A DNA stretch of 64,000 nucleotides from Danio rerio (GCF_049306965.1 NC_133197.1:5494501-5558500), one strand, 5' to 3'. Counted from the stretch's first letter, positions 35,994 to 49,009 are shown. Made by a program: numbers and translations. Notes: generated by a model from the sequence alone, not told the origin.

Positions 35994-36162
35994 ACTCAAC
36001 AACACAAACAGTGACTCATCGCTGTGGAAAGATCATGTTTCCTCAGGAATGACAGATAATGGCTTACTGGAATATCGGCGAAGGCAAAAGGGCATCTGGC
36101 GAGCTTCAAAAAAGGAGACGCAAACTCGTTTGACTCCCGCCGCGTCGGACTGTTATCAGACG
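35994..36162 (+). CDS. Candidate internal exon of an unidentified gene (169 nt)
   Basis: Bounded by acceptor GTATGTTTTTCAG|AC and donor CAGACG|GTATGT. One frame stays open throughout, with one leading base, starting LNNTNSDSSLWKDHVSSG and ending SDCYQT on a codon boundary. Base composition is less AT-rich than the flanks. No family recognised. It could be a chance pairing of splice-like sites; it lies 21.6 kb downstream of the promoter-like block on the same strand, but its phase (one leading base) would not by itself prove they join. Confidence 0.25.
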
Positions 36163-36684
36163 GTATGTGGAGACTGACTTAAAAATGGTGAATAAAACTA
36201 CGCTGACTGGCTGATGACAGCACAAGAGCTCTAACCGTCCCAAAACCTTCATTAGTCGCCAGGGGCAGATTTAGGGATTGGGGGGCCTTAAGCAATTCCA
36301 GAAATTGGGCCCAAAAGTTCTAAAATGCACCTTTTGTACTTAAATTTTATTGTTTTTTTTCTTATATCATTCGATCTCATTTTCTACATTTTATCTTAAT
36401 GCAAAATAATTATAATAGGATCTTGTAAAACCTTTAAAGTGATTTGTTTTTCAAAAATAATTTCACATTTAAAAATTATAAATGAACTATGTGAAGTTTA
36501 TTTATTAACTAATTTCGAGAGGATCAAGTGCTTATGATTGCTTGCTGCTGGTCCCGCATTATTCAATTTACGGTTCACCAATCAGATGATTCTTAAGACA
36601 CTATAAATACCCTTAGTTCCATATGACAGCCATCTTCATTTTGAAGAATCCCCCCTTCCACCACTACTCCCCCTCCTTTGCTAG
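36163..36684. other. No gene seen
   Basis: AT-rich with an old-repeat look at 36270-36320 (GGGGGGCCTTAAGCAATTCC). Not identified. Confidence 0.4.
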
Positions 36685-36685
36685 A

Positions 36686-36870
36686 TGGGTGGCACGGTGG
36701 CCCAGTGGTAAGCACTGTTACCTCACAGCAAGAACTTCACTGGTTCAAGTCCTTACCAAGCCAGCCGACGTTTCTGAGTTTACACGTTCTTCCCGTGCTC
36801 ACGTGGGGTTCCCCGGTCTCCTCCCACCATTCAAAAACATGAACTTAAGTTAATTAACTAATCCAAATCA
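36686..36870 (+). mobile_element. Old DANA/mermaid-type SINE
   Basis: The head GGTGGCACGGTGGCCCAGTG and B-box region GGTTCAAGTCC, with body TCTCCTCCCACCATTC. More like the mermaid family than the young DANA copies; tail lost. Confidence 0.75.
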
Positions 36871-38300
36871 CCACCATAGACATGCTCCTAGTAAGTAGTT
36901 GTCTCTTAAAAGCAATCACTATCTGTTTTTTAGCTACCACAGCAGGGAAATTCTCAAGATGTACCTGAGCTCAAACTCCCCTCTCGCCTTGCTAACGGGA
37001 GGGAGCCCCGGGCTCGAGCATCTTATGAGCTCAGGCACAGCGTGCCAAACAAGCTTTATAATCAATCATCAGCTAAGTGTGAACACTTGAAATCGTTTTT
37101 AAAGCTATATCTTAACTGATTTGACTGCTGGACTGGTCCATGATTGAAGTTGGAGGACACAATTGCGCAGATGTAATAATTACGTTATAATTAGTCCCTT
37201 ACCATACAAAATACGATAGAAAACAGTGTTATATATAATTTTCAGGTATCTTTTATACTTCTAAGTATTTATTTGGGGGCCCTCAGATTTCTTGGGCTTA
37301 CCTTGCTTACATAGCTATTTACATTAGATGTTGCCTACTCCATTGTTGTCTATTAGAAGGAATGCGCCAATAGAGCCGCCATTTTAGTGCAGGGTAGTGC
37401 TCCTTTGAAATGAATGTGGGACCATAGCTGACAATAATAAGTTTCTAGCACCGCAGCATCTTGTAGTCATATTTCATTGACATTGTTTGCTTATTTTATT
37501 CAACAAAACTAGCATAAGCCGAGTATTTAGTGCAAGTTGGTGCTGCTTTACCATATGGTCAGTGCAGTAAGAGACTGTATTATCATCAATAACGTTACTT
37601 GTTTAGCAGTTCGTAACTTACAAAAACGTCAAAAACTAAATCTTACCTATGAAATGTTCTGCCTTTGTGCTTTGTTTTCTTTGTTTGCTCTTTACTACAC
37701 CCGTACACAGCATCTTCACATTGGGTTTGACAAGTGCAGCTGAATGACATTTGTCCTGGGAGCACTGTACAAATGTAGTGGCGCTATTGACGCATGCTCA
37801 GGGTCCGTATGTGATATCTAGTGTATATATCTATGCCTTGCTTATTGGTTAAATCCGGCCCTAGTGACTTTACTGAGCTGCAAAAAAAAAAAAAAAAGCA
37901 AATAGGGTGAAAAAAAAGGTTGATTTGATAATACTGTGCACTTTTTAATTATATTAGTGAACAATTTTGAACAAATAATTAAAAATAGCTACGATTAAAT
38001 AAAACTCTGTAACATAAATCTATAATAAAACGTTTATTTTATGAATGTGTATAGTTTAATATTTGTTACAAATGAAAACATTAACATTAATAAAATGTGT
38101 AAATATATATTATTTATCATATTATCTAATATTAAAATGGACACAATTTTAGTAAATGCCTTTTATTTATTGTTTTCAGATGAAAAATATTTTTTCAGTG
38201 CTAAATTGTCTATAGCTATAATATATAATTATACATATTTCATATTTATGTATTATTCAATTACTTTAGAATGTTTTAAAATTATTATATATACTACAAA

Positions 38301-38301
<1 letters not shown>
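36871..38301. other. No gene seen
   Basis: 37330-37860 looks like a worn DNA element (CTATTAGAAGGAATGCGCC left, GCGCTATTGACGCATGCTC right), not certain. An A17 run at about 37882. Otherwise AT-rich. Confidence 0.35.
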
Positions 38302-38379
<78 letters not shown>

Positions 38380-38423
38380 ATATATATATTACAAAATTAT
38401 ACAATGTTACCTAATATACATAT

Positions 38424-38470
<47 letters not shown>
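38302..38470. repeat. (TA)n, two tracts
   Basis: 38302-38374 and 38429-38470. Confidence 0.97.
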
Positions 38471-38477
<7 letters not shown>

Positions 38478-39689
38478 TATATACATTTTTTAATCAAACT
38501 TATATGACATTTTATATAATAATATATATTTTAGTAATATAATATATATTATAGTGTATAAAAATATACAATAACATATAATTTAATTTTTTTATTAATA
38601 ATTATTGTATAAAACTACCTATTTGTGTTGTTTATTATAATTTTTTTAATTTTTTATTTAAGATTTTTCAAGATTTTTTTTCCAGAACAACCCCTTCCCC
38701 CAAAATGTATCCCCTTACAGATGAGGGAGTAAAATTTTATTTATAATGAATTTATACAAATAATAATTAAATACATAATAATATTTAAAATAAAATAAGT
38801 AAAATGAAAGGAAAGTACAGCCATCATAATTATTTTTCTATTATAATATTTTTTGTGCACAGTTTCACCTATTCAGCATATTTTGAATAGCAGTTGTTGC
38901 AGACCCCTTGGTTTCAAGATGCATCACAAACACAGGATGTGCATTTATTATAATTTCACATTGGCTTCAAATATGGATCAAACAGAGTATAATCATGACC
39001 TTTATGTGCTCGTTCACAGTGACTAACCTTGTATAATTACCCATAATCCATCTTGTTCCTTGCTAATACACCTCGCTAATAGCGGCTGCACCCTTTCCAT
39101 CTCGAGTCGTTCAATCAGGTCATCACTCGCTCACGGCGCAGAGCTTAGCTAATCGGTGAGCATTGATCCCTTAAGAAAACTGTTCACAGTGGCTAAGTTC
39201 AGTGTCTGGAGTGAACGGGATGACGGAGCGCGGGAAGGGAAATCCATCGGTGTTAAAAGTGAGACAGGGCAGGAACTGGGCGTAATGATGCCGGTAATAG
39301 CTTAACCAGTTTGAACATGTGCGCAAAACAAGGAAGGTGAAGCTCTTAGACCTGCAATTAGCATCAGGATTGAGGACCATTAGTCAGGACAACGTGTCAG
39401 GCTTTTATTTTTTAAAGCAGGTTCTGATCGCTTCATCGGACTGAGTGGAAATGCTGACACACAATGTCGAAGTACATTTAGAGTAGAGTATTTGTGTGTT
39501 AGCGAATTAGTAAATTCATGTTCCAGGAACACAGGAGCGCTGAATTACATTAACAGATTGAGCTCTGCATTTTCTGTTTCTCAAGATGATGATAAAAGTT
39601 TCTATTATTCATCAGTGTTTTTGAAAATTTAATAAACGAATGCTGGTTTTTGGCATATGTGTTCTCTAGTAACTTGTCTTAATCTTATC
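38471..39689. other. No gene; repeat-poor block at 39040-39420
   Basis: 38471-38900 is very AT-rich. 39040-39420 is GC-moderate and unique-looking (GGCGCAGAGCTTAGCTAATC) and could be conserved noncoding DNA. Confidence 0.35.
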
Positions 39690-40490
39690 AAAATTGTTCT
39701 GGCAAAAAAATACCAAAAAGTAGTGTTTACCATTGTTAGTTAAAAGTAACTCCTTACCAAAAAGTAAAGATTTAACCAAAATGTAATGTTACCAATGTTA
39801 ATTAAAAGTAACACCTTACCAAAAAGTAACACATTACCAAAAAGTAATGTTTACCATTGTTAATTAAAAGTAACACATTACCAAAAGTAGCACGTAAACC
39901 AAAAAGTAACGTTTACCATTGTTAGTTAAAAGTAACACCTTACCAAAAAGTAAGGCTTTATCCAAAACGTAATGTTATCAATGTTAATTAAAAGTAACAC
40001 CTTACCAAAAAATAAGATGTTAACCAAAAAGTACCGTTACCATTGTTAGTTAAAAGTAACTCCCTACCAAAAAGTAACCCGTAAACCAAAAAGTAACGTT
40101 AACCATTGTTAATTAAAAGTAACACTTTACCAAAAAGTAAGGATTTAACCAAAACATAATGTTACAAATGTTAATTAAAAGTAGCACCTTACTAAAAAGT
40201 AACACATTAACCATAAAGTAATGTTACCAATGTTACTTAAAAGTAACACATTACCAAAAGTAACACATAACCAAAAAGTTACGTTTACCATTGTTAATTA
40301 CATGTAACAGCTTACCAAAAAGTAAGGCTTTAACCAAAATTACCTATGTTAATTAAAAGTAGCACCTTACTAAAAAGTAACACATAAAGTAACATTACCA
40401 ATATTAGTTAAAAGTAACACGTAAACCAAAAAGTAACACGAAAACCAAAAAGTTACATGTTACCAATGTAAATTAAAAGTAACATTAAGT
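39690..40490. repeat. 62-bp minisatellite (AAAGTAACACCTTACCAAAA type)
   Basis: About 13 imperfect units with TTAATTAAAAGTAACACC, TTACCAAAAAGTAA and ACCAAAA(C/A)GTAATGTTACC. Alternating variants suggest a two-unit higher-order repeat of about 120 bp. Confidence 0.85.
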
Positions 40491-40677
40491 AAAACTGATG
40501 GATTCCTGTTAAAATGGTTGGATTTTATTGACAAACATTTTCAGAAACAACAATAAAACTTAACTAGGTAAATGATTAAAAAAAATCTCCCAAACAAATA
40601 GATTCAAATACGAGCAAATAGATTCAAATACGAGCAAATAGATTCAAATACGGAATGGAACAAAAATGTACAAAAAC

Positions 40678-41572
40678 TGTAACGCTGAGACTGACACGAA
40701 GGGATCCATTATGCAGTATTTATTGCTCAAGCACTTATTCACACACACAATATGCACTAACGTGCAAACACACAACAACAACAGTCTATGATGAATCAAG
40801 ACTGGCGATGAATAGACACAGGGAGTATTACCAGGCATAGATCGAGGGCAGGCTGCAAGTATCAGAGTCCGTGAACCAGGCGTGGGTCGTGGGCAGGTAG
40901 CGAACATCAGCGTCCGTATAACAGGCGTGGTTCGTGGGCAGGCAGCGAGTATCAGAGTCCGTATACAAGGCGTGGGTCGTGGGCAGGCAGAAGGCAAAGC
41001 AGAGTCAAGAAACAGGCTGGAGTAATACACAAGGAGTCAGGCAGGAATACCGCTCAGAAATGCTGGCCGGGGCTAAACAAGACTTCGCACTGAATGAGAG
41101 TTTGGTGCTGGCTTATTGACCTTATTCTCCGCCGACGAGTGGGCGCTGCCATTTGAATCTTTTTGGCACGAGACTTCCGGTCTCATTCACTTCCATTCAT
41201 TTTTAGACATTAAAAACTGCTCGTTTCGTTGTTTGATGTTGCAAACTGATATTTCCTTGTTGTATTATTCTACTTGGTCTGTATAGTCATGCAAACATTT
41301 GTTTGTAGAGCAAGTAGTTTGACCGTTTTTTGCCGTTTATCATTCCTTGTCATTTCTACCATAGGCGACTCAAACGGAAGTTCTAAGACAATCGCGAAAA
41401 CATGCGCACTTCCGCATTTTAGAATAAGGTCAATAAAGGGTACATGGGTCATTAGCGGGATTCAGTTCAGGTGTGCATGATCAGGGTAAATGGATGATGT
41501 AATGCTTAGAAGTCCGGAGATGGAGGCCTCTGCTGGCCAGCGAGGGGAATGACTGGGACCGAGTCGGTGACA
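40678..41572 (-). mobile_element. Solo LTR fossil with a nested MITE and internal 60-bp repeats
   Basis: TGTAAC at the left and GTGACA at the right, flanked by AAAAC at 40673-40677 and 41573-41577. On the minus strand it has an AATAAATACTGC poly(A)-signal region. About three units of roughly 60 bp with CAGGCGTGGGTCGTGGGCAG lie at 40855-40990. No internal coding region. LTR retrotransposon, Gypsy-like form. Confidence 0.7.
41113..41436. mobile_element. MITE with TTATTGACCTTATTCT ends, nested in the LTR
   Basis: The left TTATTGACCTTATTCT is mirrored by AGAATAAGGTCAATAA. The interior has ACTTCCGG/CGGAAGT words. No ORF. Confidence 0.75.
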
Positions 41573-41822
41573 AAAACAGTAATACAGCAAATGTTACTGT
41601 ATTTTTAAGGTGGGGTTCAAATTAGTGATATTTCCCCTGGAGAAGTGTCCATTGTCAACAGCATTAAGATGTGTAAATGAACTTTTTCTGTCACACAAAG
41701 CGAAAAGTATGGATTGTCTGAATTTGCCTGTGAAATAAATAAAAAAGAAAATTCACTGAGCAATGGGAAATTTGCTTCAAGCTGAATTTGAAAATAAAGT
41801 TTATTCACAGTTGACAGATTTG

Positions 41823-42836
41823 GGCCATGTCCACACTAATACATTTTTGTTTAAAAATATAGATTTTTCTCTCTGTTTTGGCCTTCCGTTCACAATAAGA
41901 CAACGTTTATAGTAAACAAAAATGAATCTTTTAAAAACTAATTCGAAACAGTTTTTTGTGTTACAGTGTGGACTTTGAAAACTGAGGCTTTCAAAAATTA
42001 TGACTCATTTTAGTCATGTGATGCAGTCATGTGACCAATTCAGCTAACATGGTGGATGACATTGTAAAGCAGATGTTTTAGAAGCTGTCCATTTGACAGC
42101 TTTATTAAAGATTAATGTCAGCTTGTACATGCTCCATATTGCCTCTCTTCAAAGGACAGGAATGTTCACTGTTAAGATTTATACTTCTGTATCGAGATAT
42201 CGACATGACCCACGTCGCCAGCCTTGTGCACAGGCGTGCATTTATACTTCTGAAGCTGTTTGTGTTGCTCTGCAATAACACTTCCGAAAGGCTGGCTGGC
42301 AGTAGTTTTTTATTTTCCTCTGTGTCGAGTTTCTTCATGGGTGTTTTGTTTTTTCTGAACGCTACCTTAATGTACAAGTAGCTCAAACTCGCTCGTTTAG
42401 AGATAAGAACTGGTGGACGTGCAACAACTTTAATCATAAGATAAACACAAAACAACAGTTTCCATCTGGAGCTCCGTCGCAGGACTCGACACTTGTAAAC
42501 ACTCTCTGCATATGGCTCCCAGCACCACCCACACCGCTAGCTTATGCTATGTGCCGTTGTGATGTGTAGTTACTTTTTTTAGAGGTGAGCGTTAGCGAGG
42601 CTATGCAACCGTGCCAAGGCTGCAAGTTACGAAATTTTGCTGCAACATTTCAAAGAGACAGAAATTAAATAAACAGCATGTTGATATGACGCAGGTAAAA
42701 GCGCAGTACATGAACAAAAGCGTTTAAGTCATTTTAAAGTGGATGACCAACAAAGTAATTAAAAACGACAAGGACGTTAGTTTTTAGACGAAAATGCCAT
42801 TTTCAAATTCATTGGTATTAGCGTAGATGTAGCCTT
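41823..42836. mobile_element. DNA element with GGCCATGTCCACACTAATAC ends, 1.0 kb
   Basis: The right end GTATTAGCGTAGATGTAGCC mirrors the left end with four changes. A smaller insertion may lie at about 42178-42256 between repeats of ATTTATACTTCTG. No transposase. Confidence 0.65.
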
Positions 42837-43299
42837 AGGGCTCTATTTTAATGATCTAGGCGCAAAGTCTAAAGCGCATTAAGGGTATATCCAAGTACAC
42901 TTTTGCTATTTTAAGGATGGAAAAAAAGGACCGCCTTTACCTTCACTTTTTCTTTCTCTCTTTCGTGGATAAGGAAACGTGTTGTACGCACAGTCATCTG
43001 TTAACCTTGTTACGTTAACAGCGGCCAACGTCATCATGACGAAATGCGGATCCTCAAATGCCGTTCGTACCTGTAGCACACGCATGAAACGACACACCCA
43101 CATATAAACAAACTCACACACCTATACAAAATAAGTAACACATTAATAAACTAAATAAAATAAAGTTCCAATAAAAAAAAAAAAAACAGTTCTAATTAAT
43201 TTCCAGCAAACTAATAAATAAACAATAATACCGAAGTGCGGTCAAACACTTGTATCCAAATACAAATGCTATGCCCCATATGGAAAACCTGACAGGTGG

Positions 43300-43514
43300 G
43301 CAAGTCTAAGCTTGTTTAAGGCTGGAGCCGAACCCGAATACGGTATTCGGAAAGGCACGAATAGCGTGTTTTTACGAATACTTGATTCGAACAAATACTT
43401 GAAAAATTATTTGTATTCGGGAGCAAGAAAAACACTATATCAAAAAGCAGCGTTTCCTCATGAGACCACAGTGCATGCCCGCGTGAGTGAGTGAGTGAGA
43501 GAGAGAGAGAGAGT

Positions 43515-43552
<38 letters not shown>

Positions 43553-44680
43553 AAGACACACGCTCAGTGCAAAACGCGCCAAAGCCCGAAACTGAAAGCA
43601 AGACGTGACTGTTAAGGGACTGTTTCATATGGATTTATTAATCATTCTTACTGTTCAGTGATCGCAAACTGCCGTAGTTTATTAAAGACGCAAACCTCTC
43701 ACTGCACGTCAGCTGTGCGCCTTCAGCAGACCTCCTCATTCCTGCAGCACGAGAGCTTAATGATTGTTTATGCGCGCCAAAAGTGGCGGATCTGTCCGGT
43801 AAAATATCTGACTGCGTGTCACCGCATCCCTAAGGACTGTTTGGCGAAATATTTGACTGCATGTCACTGCATAACAAACGACTGAAACGATATAACTAGA
43901 GAAATCTCCACTGTGCCACTGTGCGTATGGCAAGCCGTTTTAGCATATAAACCTTGTTGAGACTATCCATAAATATATTTAGAGATATCTCTAATTATAT
44001 TTTGACTTGTCATAATTATAATTCAGATTGGAAATATCTGCAAATATATTATGACTGACTAGTCATATTCCTCCATTGAAAAATATTTGCAGATATCTCT
44101 AAATAAACAAACAAACAAACTTTGTGTCTTTTTTTGTGGCAGGCAGATGATAATAGCAAGGCTGCATCTTTTAGTATTATATAGAATACTTTTGTTCTGC
44201 CAGATCTCCCAGGCAGGGTTTTATTTAGATTTATTTAGCTTATTTTTGGAATTCTGTCCATTGGAAAAAAGTTCTTTCAGAAGAAGAACAGTTTTTTGAA
44301 GTATTATTTGTTTTTAGTCTGTCTATTCAGTGTCCTTCAACAAGAACGGTGGTGGTGGGGTTCATAATATTCACAATGGTATTTTATTAGTTGTTGGTTT
44401 AACCATGGATGAGATAATGGCTTCTATGTTATTTTCTTTTCAATGACATTTCTTATCACATGTTCAAAAACAACAGCCAATATTGCATATCTATAATTTA
44501 TATAATGGGTATAATTAAACAATACTTTCACTATAACGTAAATTAGAAGTGTAATAGAAAAAATATATATTTCTGCGCCATTTTGAATTTTACTCGAATA
44601 CAAATACAAATACAAATACTTTTCCCCCCTCAACAAATACAAATACAAATACAAATACCGGCTGCTCCGCACATCCCTAA
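43300..44680. mobile_element. hAT-like element with ATTTGTATTCG motifs, nested
   Basis: The right tip CGCACATCCCTA with GTATTTGTATTTGTATTTG repeats (as the complement) and the left region ACCCGAATACGGTATTCGG form worn inverted ends. A (GA)n tract lies at 43485-43552. No transposase. Confidence 0.55.
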
Positions 44681-44723
44681 TAAATATGAATATAATAAAT
44701 AATACTAATGATAATAATAGCAT

Positions 44724-45091
44724 CATTTTCTTTCATTGTCTTGTCGGCTTAGTCCCTTTATTAATCCGGGGTCGCCACAGCGGATTGAACCACCAACTTA
44801 TCCAGAAAGTTTTTACGCAGCAGATGCCCTTCCAGCCGCAACCCATCTCTGGGAAACACCCACACACACATCCACACACACACTCATACACTACGGACAA
44901 TTTAGCCTACCCAATTTACCTGTACCACATATCTTTGGACTGTTGGGGAAACGGGAGCACCCGGAGGAAACCCACGCAAAGGCAGGGAGAACATGCAAAC
45001 TCCACACAGAAACGCCAACTTAGCTGAGGTTCGAACAAGCAACCTTCTTGCTGTGAGGTGACAGCACTACCTACTGCGCCATTGCCTCACC
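44724..45091 (-). mobile_element. DANA SINE, full length
   Basis: Flanked by TAATAGCAT at 44715-44723 and 45092-45100. Confidence 0.9.
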
Positions 45092-45102
45092 TAATAGCAT
45101 TA

Positions 45103-45846
45103 CCGTACGTTCACACCGAAAGCGGCAAGAGCATCCAAGGTCGCTCTGGCCGCCCTGGCGACAACGCTGTCTGCCTTCAGCTCCGGCGGCGAGAGCGTCA
45201 AAACTCGCTACATTGATCTCGTACTTAAAGGAGCCGTTGCAGCATATCAGTTACATTCCTGCATAAGACATGTTTTTAGCGTGAAAATGTTGCGCACTTC
45301 TTATCAAATTCATATAACAATGGAAGATCAAGTTGCATGTGGTGTGGCTTTGCTCTATTTATCCAATATGTGTCCATATGTCTGAAATATCCTGAAGCAG
45401 CAGTACTGTTTTGTACTGTCACATCGCGTGAGATTCCCGCTTTTTAAAGATAAATTTATATAACATTAATGAACATCAGTAACTCGCCAGTAACTTATTT
45501 AATGTATGTTCCTGTAAGAAAACATTGTAAATAATTGGAAATCCGGTGACCGCAATAATCAAACCCTTGGGAACAACTGTGGTCGGAACCAAAGTTCACA
45601 GGTCTGTGTTCCCTGAACTGCTATCAAGCAGTGGACGTCTTTATTCTGATTGCTTGCCGCCGAACCGCGTCATATCTCATTACCATAAAGTTGACATCAT
45701 TTCAACTCTCCTCGACGCTCACGCCGGCGAAGACGCGCCGCGCTGCTCCTCGCCGCTTATCGTCGCCTATCGCCGCCGGCTCTCATTGAAAATGAATGAC
45801 TTCTGGCTACTTTGACGCTCTCGCCGCTTTCGGTGTGAACGTACAG
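45103..45846. mobile_element. PIF-Harbinger-like element, TTA duplication
   Basis: CCGTACGTTCACACCGAAAG and CTTTCGGTGTGAACGTACAG ends, flanked by TTA at 45100-45102 and 45847-45849. It entered exactly at the right target duplication of the DANA copy. The interior is GC-rich near both ends (CGCCGCCGGC) and has no transposase. Confidence 0.85.
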
Positions 45847-46291
45847 TTATACAAAAGCAAATCGTCAATCGTCTCCCGAGATGAATTGAGGCTTTTATAT
45901 TTACGTATAGAGTAATATTTTTTTAATATGTTAATCCTTTAATTCTTTTTCATTTGTTAAGATATTTGTGTATTGCTGTACAATCTGCATGTTTTGAGCA
46001 GTGTGTAACTGAGGCGCACAACTGACGCGCTCTGCGCCGGACTTTAGATCTGCTTTCAGCTGGTCTATTGCCTAGTCTGTTTTAGTTCCTCATAATAGCA
46101 ATGCCCCAACAATGCGCCTTAACACAACTCTTTTCTAGACCAGAACACCCATGAGTCTATAAAGTGGCACAAATAGATTTGCTTAAACAACATGGAACAG
46201 GAAAATTAAGATTGCGTTGGTCTGAAAATAGCAACACGTCAGGAAAAACACGTCTTGCGCCTTATTGGGCCTGGTGTATAATAGGGCTCTT

Positions 46292-47200
46292 TATGGTTTC
46301 ATTCAAACATTTAATCAGGTGTAAGTTTGGGCTGAGGATATAAGCCTTTTATTTTGGTTTATGTTTTTTAAGTTTGGTCTTAAAAATGACAAAAGTGTCC
46401 AAAAAATTAAGACTCTCTTTTTTATTTTACAAATTGAACACACCCAAAGATACGAGCAAACATACTGGTGTCGATATAGGCTCTTATGTCTTAAATCTAA
46501 CCTTCAGTTAACTATAAATTGTGTGGAATTGCTTGAACTACAAAGACTTTGAACACAAGGTGTGGTGTCGTGACCATCCCTACAATTTGTCCAGACATAT
46601 CCTCTCCGATTGTTCGAGTAATTGCGCTGGTGTGGTGTTGAGAAACACGACTGAGGGCTGTTCCCACTTGTGCCTGCTAAACTGGTATCAGTATGTTGAT
46701 TTAGTGCTGGCTCAGTTCAGCAGGAACAGGTGTGAAGTCCTCTACTCTCCTCCAATCAGAGTGCGCGCACAAGCATGCTTCACTTCAGCTGGAATACATC
46801 AAAATCCGTCATCAGTGAATATAAAACATGCTTTCCGAGCGACCTTGATGAAATATGAATGATTAACAAGTCAAGGCATCGAGGATAATGAATGTTTTGC
46901 ATACTGATGCTGAAGCTGAACCCATATTTTTAGCATTGCTCAGCACATGAGTGACCGAGGTAATACGTAATATTGAGGTGTTCCTACCCACATACAAATC
47001 TGATATACGGCAATAGATGAAAATTACATGTATACCATAGCTTACCGCTTCATATTTGGATTTCACATATATAAAATATGTCATTAATGCAGCATATATT
47101 TTGAAATATTGCCTAAAAAAGACTGCTTACATATATATTTTTTCAACCATTAAATATACAAATATGTATATTTATATATTATATAAACCTGGCAAACCTA
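46292..47200. other. No gene recognised
   Basis: A 113-codon open frame at 46521-46862 (starting MWNCLNYKDFEHKVW) matches nothing I know and has no splice support. The block 46540-46860 is repeat-poor. The rest is AT-rich. Confidence 0.35.
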
Positions 47201-47202
47201 TA

Positions 47203-47842
47203 CTACCTGGCAAAAGTCGTATCGCCAAGTTTTAGGACTTCTAGCTGATCATTTGGTAATATTATGTCTGATTCCATCATGAGCTTGGAGGACTGCATCC
47301 ATACATCTCTGCAATGACTCAAATCCCTTATTAATAAAGTCATCTGGAATGGCAAAGAAAGCGTTCCTGCAGGACTCCCAGAGTTCATCAAGATTCTTTG
47401 GGTTCATCTTCAATGCCTCCTCCTTCATCTTACCCCAGACATGCTCAATAATGTTCATGTCTGGTGACTGGGCTGGCCAATCCTGGAGCGCCTTGACCTT
47501 CTTTGCTTTCAGGAGCTTTGAAATGGAGGCTGAAGTATGAGAAGGAGCGCTATCCTGCTGGAGAATTTGCCCTCTGCTGTGGTTTGTAATGTAATGGGCA
47601 GCACAAATGTCTTGATACCTCAGGCTGTTGATGTTGAACCTCAAACCATGATTTTTCCTTCACCAAACTTGACTGATTTTTGTCACAATCTTGGCTCCAT
47701 GCTGGTTCCAGTAGGTCTTCTGCAGTATTTGTGATGATTGAGATGCAGATCAACAGATGATTCATCAGAAAATGAACTAGCAGTCAAGTTATTATTTGTT
47801 GCTTTTACAACTGTGATCAACGACAAGACTTTTGTCAGGTAG
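47203..47842 (-). pseudogene. Internally deleted Tc1/mariner-type transposon
   Basis: Ends CTACCTGGCAAAAGTCGTAT and ACAAGACTTTTGTCAGGTAG, TA duplication at 47201-47202 and 47843-47844. The minus-strand open frame 47249-47644 encodes the C-terminal half of a DDE transposase: LQQDSAPSHTS (second catalytic Asp) and WPAQSPDMNIIEHVWGKMK (third catalytic Glu, in a Tc1-type SPDMN-IE motif). The DNA-binding N-terminus and the first Asp are absent: the whole element is 640 bp, less than half of a full Tc1-type element, so it is a deletion derivative that would need a helper enzyme. The surviving frame is intact for 131 codons, suggesting modest age. Confidence 0.88.
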
Positions 47843-47857
47843 TATATATATATATGA

Positions 47858-47992
47858 GCAATATCACACGAGTAGCAGTGCGATATGGCTGTATATCGGC
47901 ACTGGTGGGAGGCATGCGTTGGCAACAGTGCTTTAGTGCCCCCACCAGTGCCGATATACAGCCATATCGCACTGCTACGAGTGTGATATTGC
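47858..47992. repeat. 135-bp hairpin, 57-bp arms, 22-nt loop
   Basis: The arm 47858-47914 (GCAATATCACACGAGTAGCA onward, ending GGTGGGAGGCA) is mirrored at 47937-47992 almost perfectly. Lies 15 bp right of the Tc1-type element. It is probably one end of an element running to about 48266, where AACTGTTGTATA mirrors TATACAACAGTT at about 47997. Confidence 0.85.
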
Positions 47993-48266
47993 GTTTATAC
48001 AACAGTTTGACGGCATAATTGTGTATATAAAACTTAAATCAAACATGGAGTCTCAAAAACCCTTTTGTATGAGGAACTACTTTCTTCCGGATTCAAATCA
48101 TAAGCTGACAGTTAAACAGTTGAGCAAACATCTTTTAAACTTTAGATCTGTAGTTGCTGGTTGTATTTGGGCAACACACAAAGGGTTAAGAGGCTGAAGG
48201 AGTTCTGATATTGCAGAATATCGCACGGCTATCAGCCAATCAGATTTGAGAACCAGACAGAACTGT

Positions 48267-49009
<743 letters not shown>

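Larger units (their letters stand above)
42839..46291. mobile_element. Composite: outer DNA element enclosing a hAT, a DANA and a Harbinger-type element
   Basis: The left GGGCTCTATTTTAATGATCT with AGGCGCAAAGTC and the right CTTGCGCC with TATAATAGGGCTC are the two tips of a common zebrafish GGGCTCTATTTTA element. Its right half resumes at about 46010 (GAGGCGCACAACTGACGCGC). Inside are 43300-44680, 44724-45091 and 45103-45846. Outer superfamily not proven. Confidence 0.65.

Noticed and set aside
43316-43582. Serine/leucine-rich 88-codon ORF
   Set aside because: It is a translation of the (GA)n tract at 43485-43552.
46521-46862. 113-codon ORF as a gene
   Set aside because: No recognised domain, no splice or promoter support, and a length that can occur by chance in a repeat-poor block.
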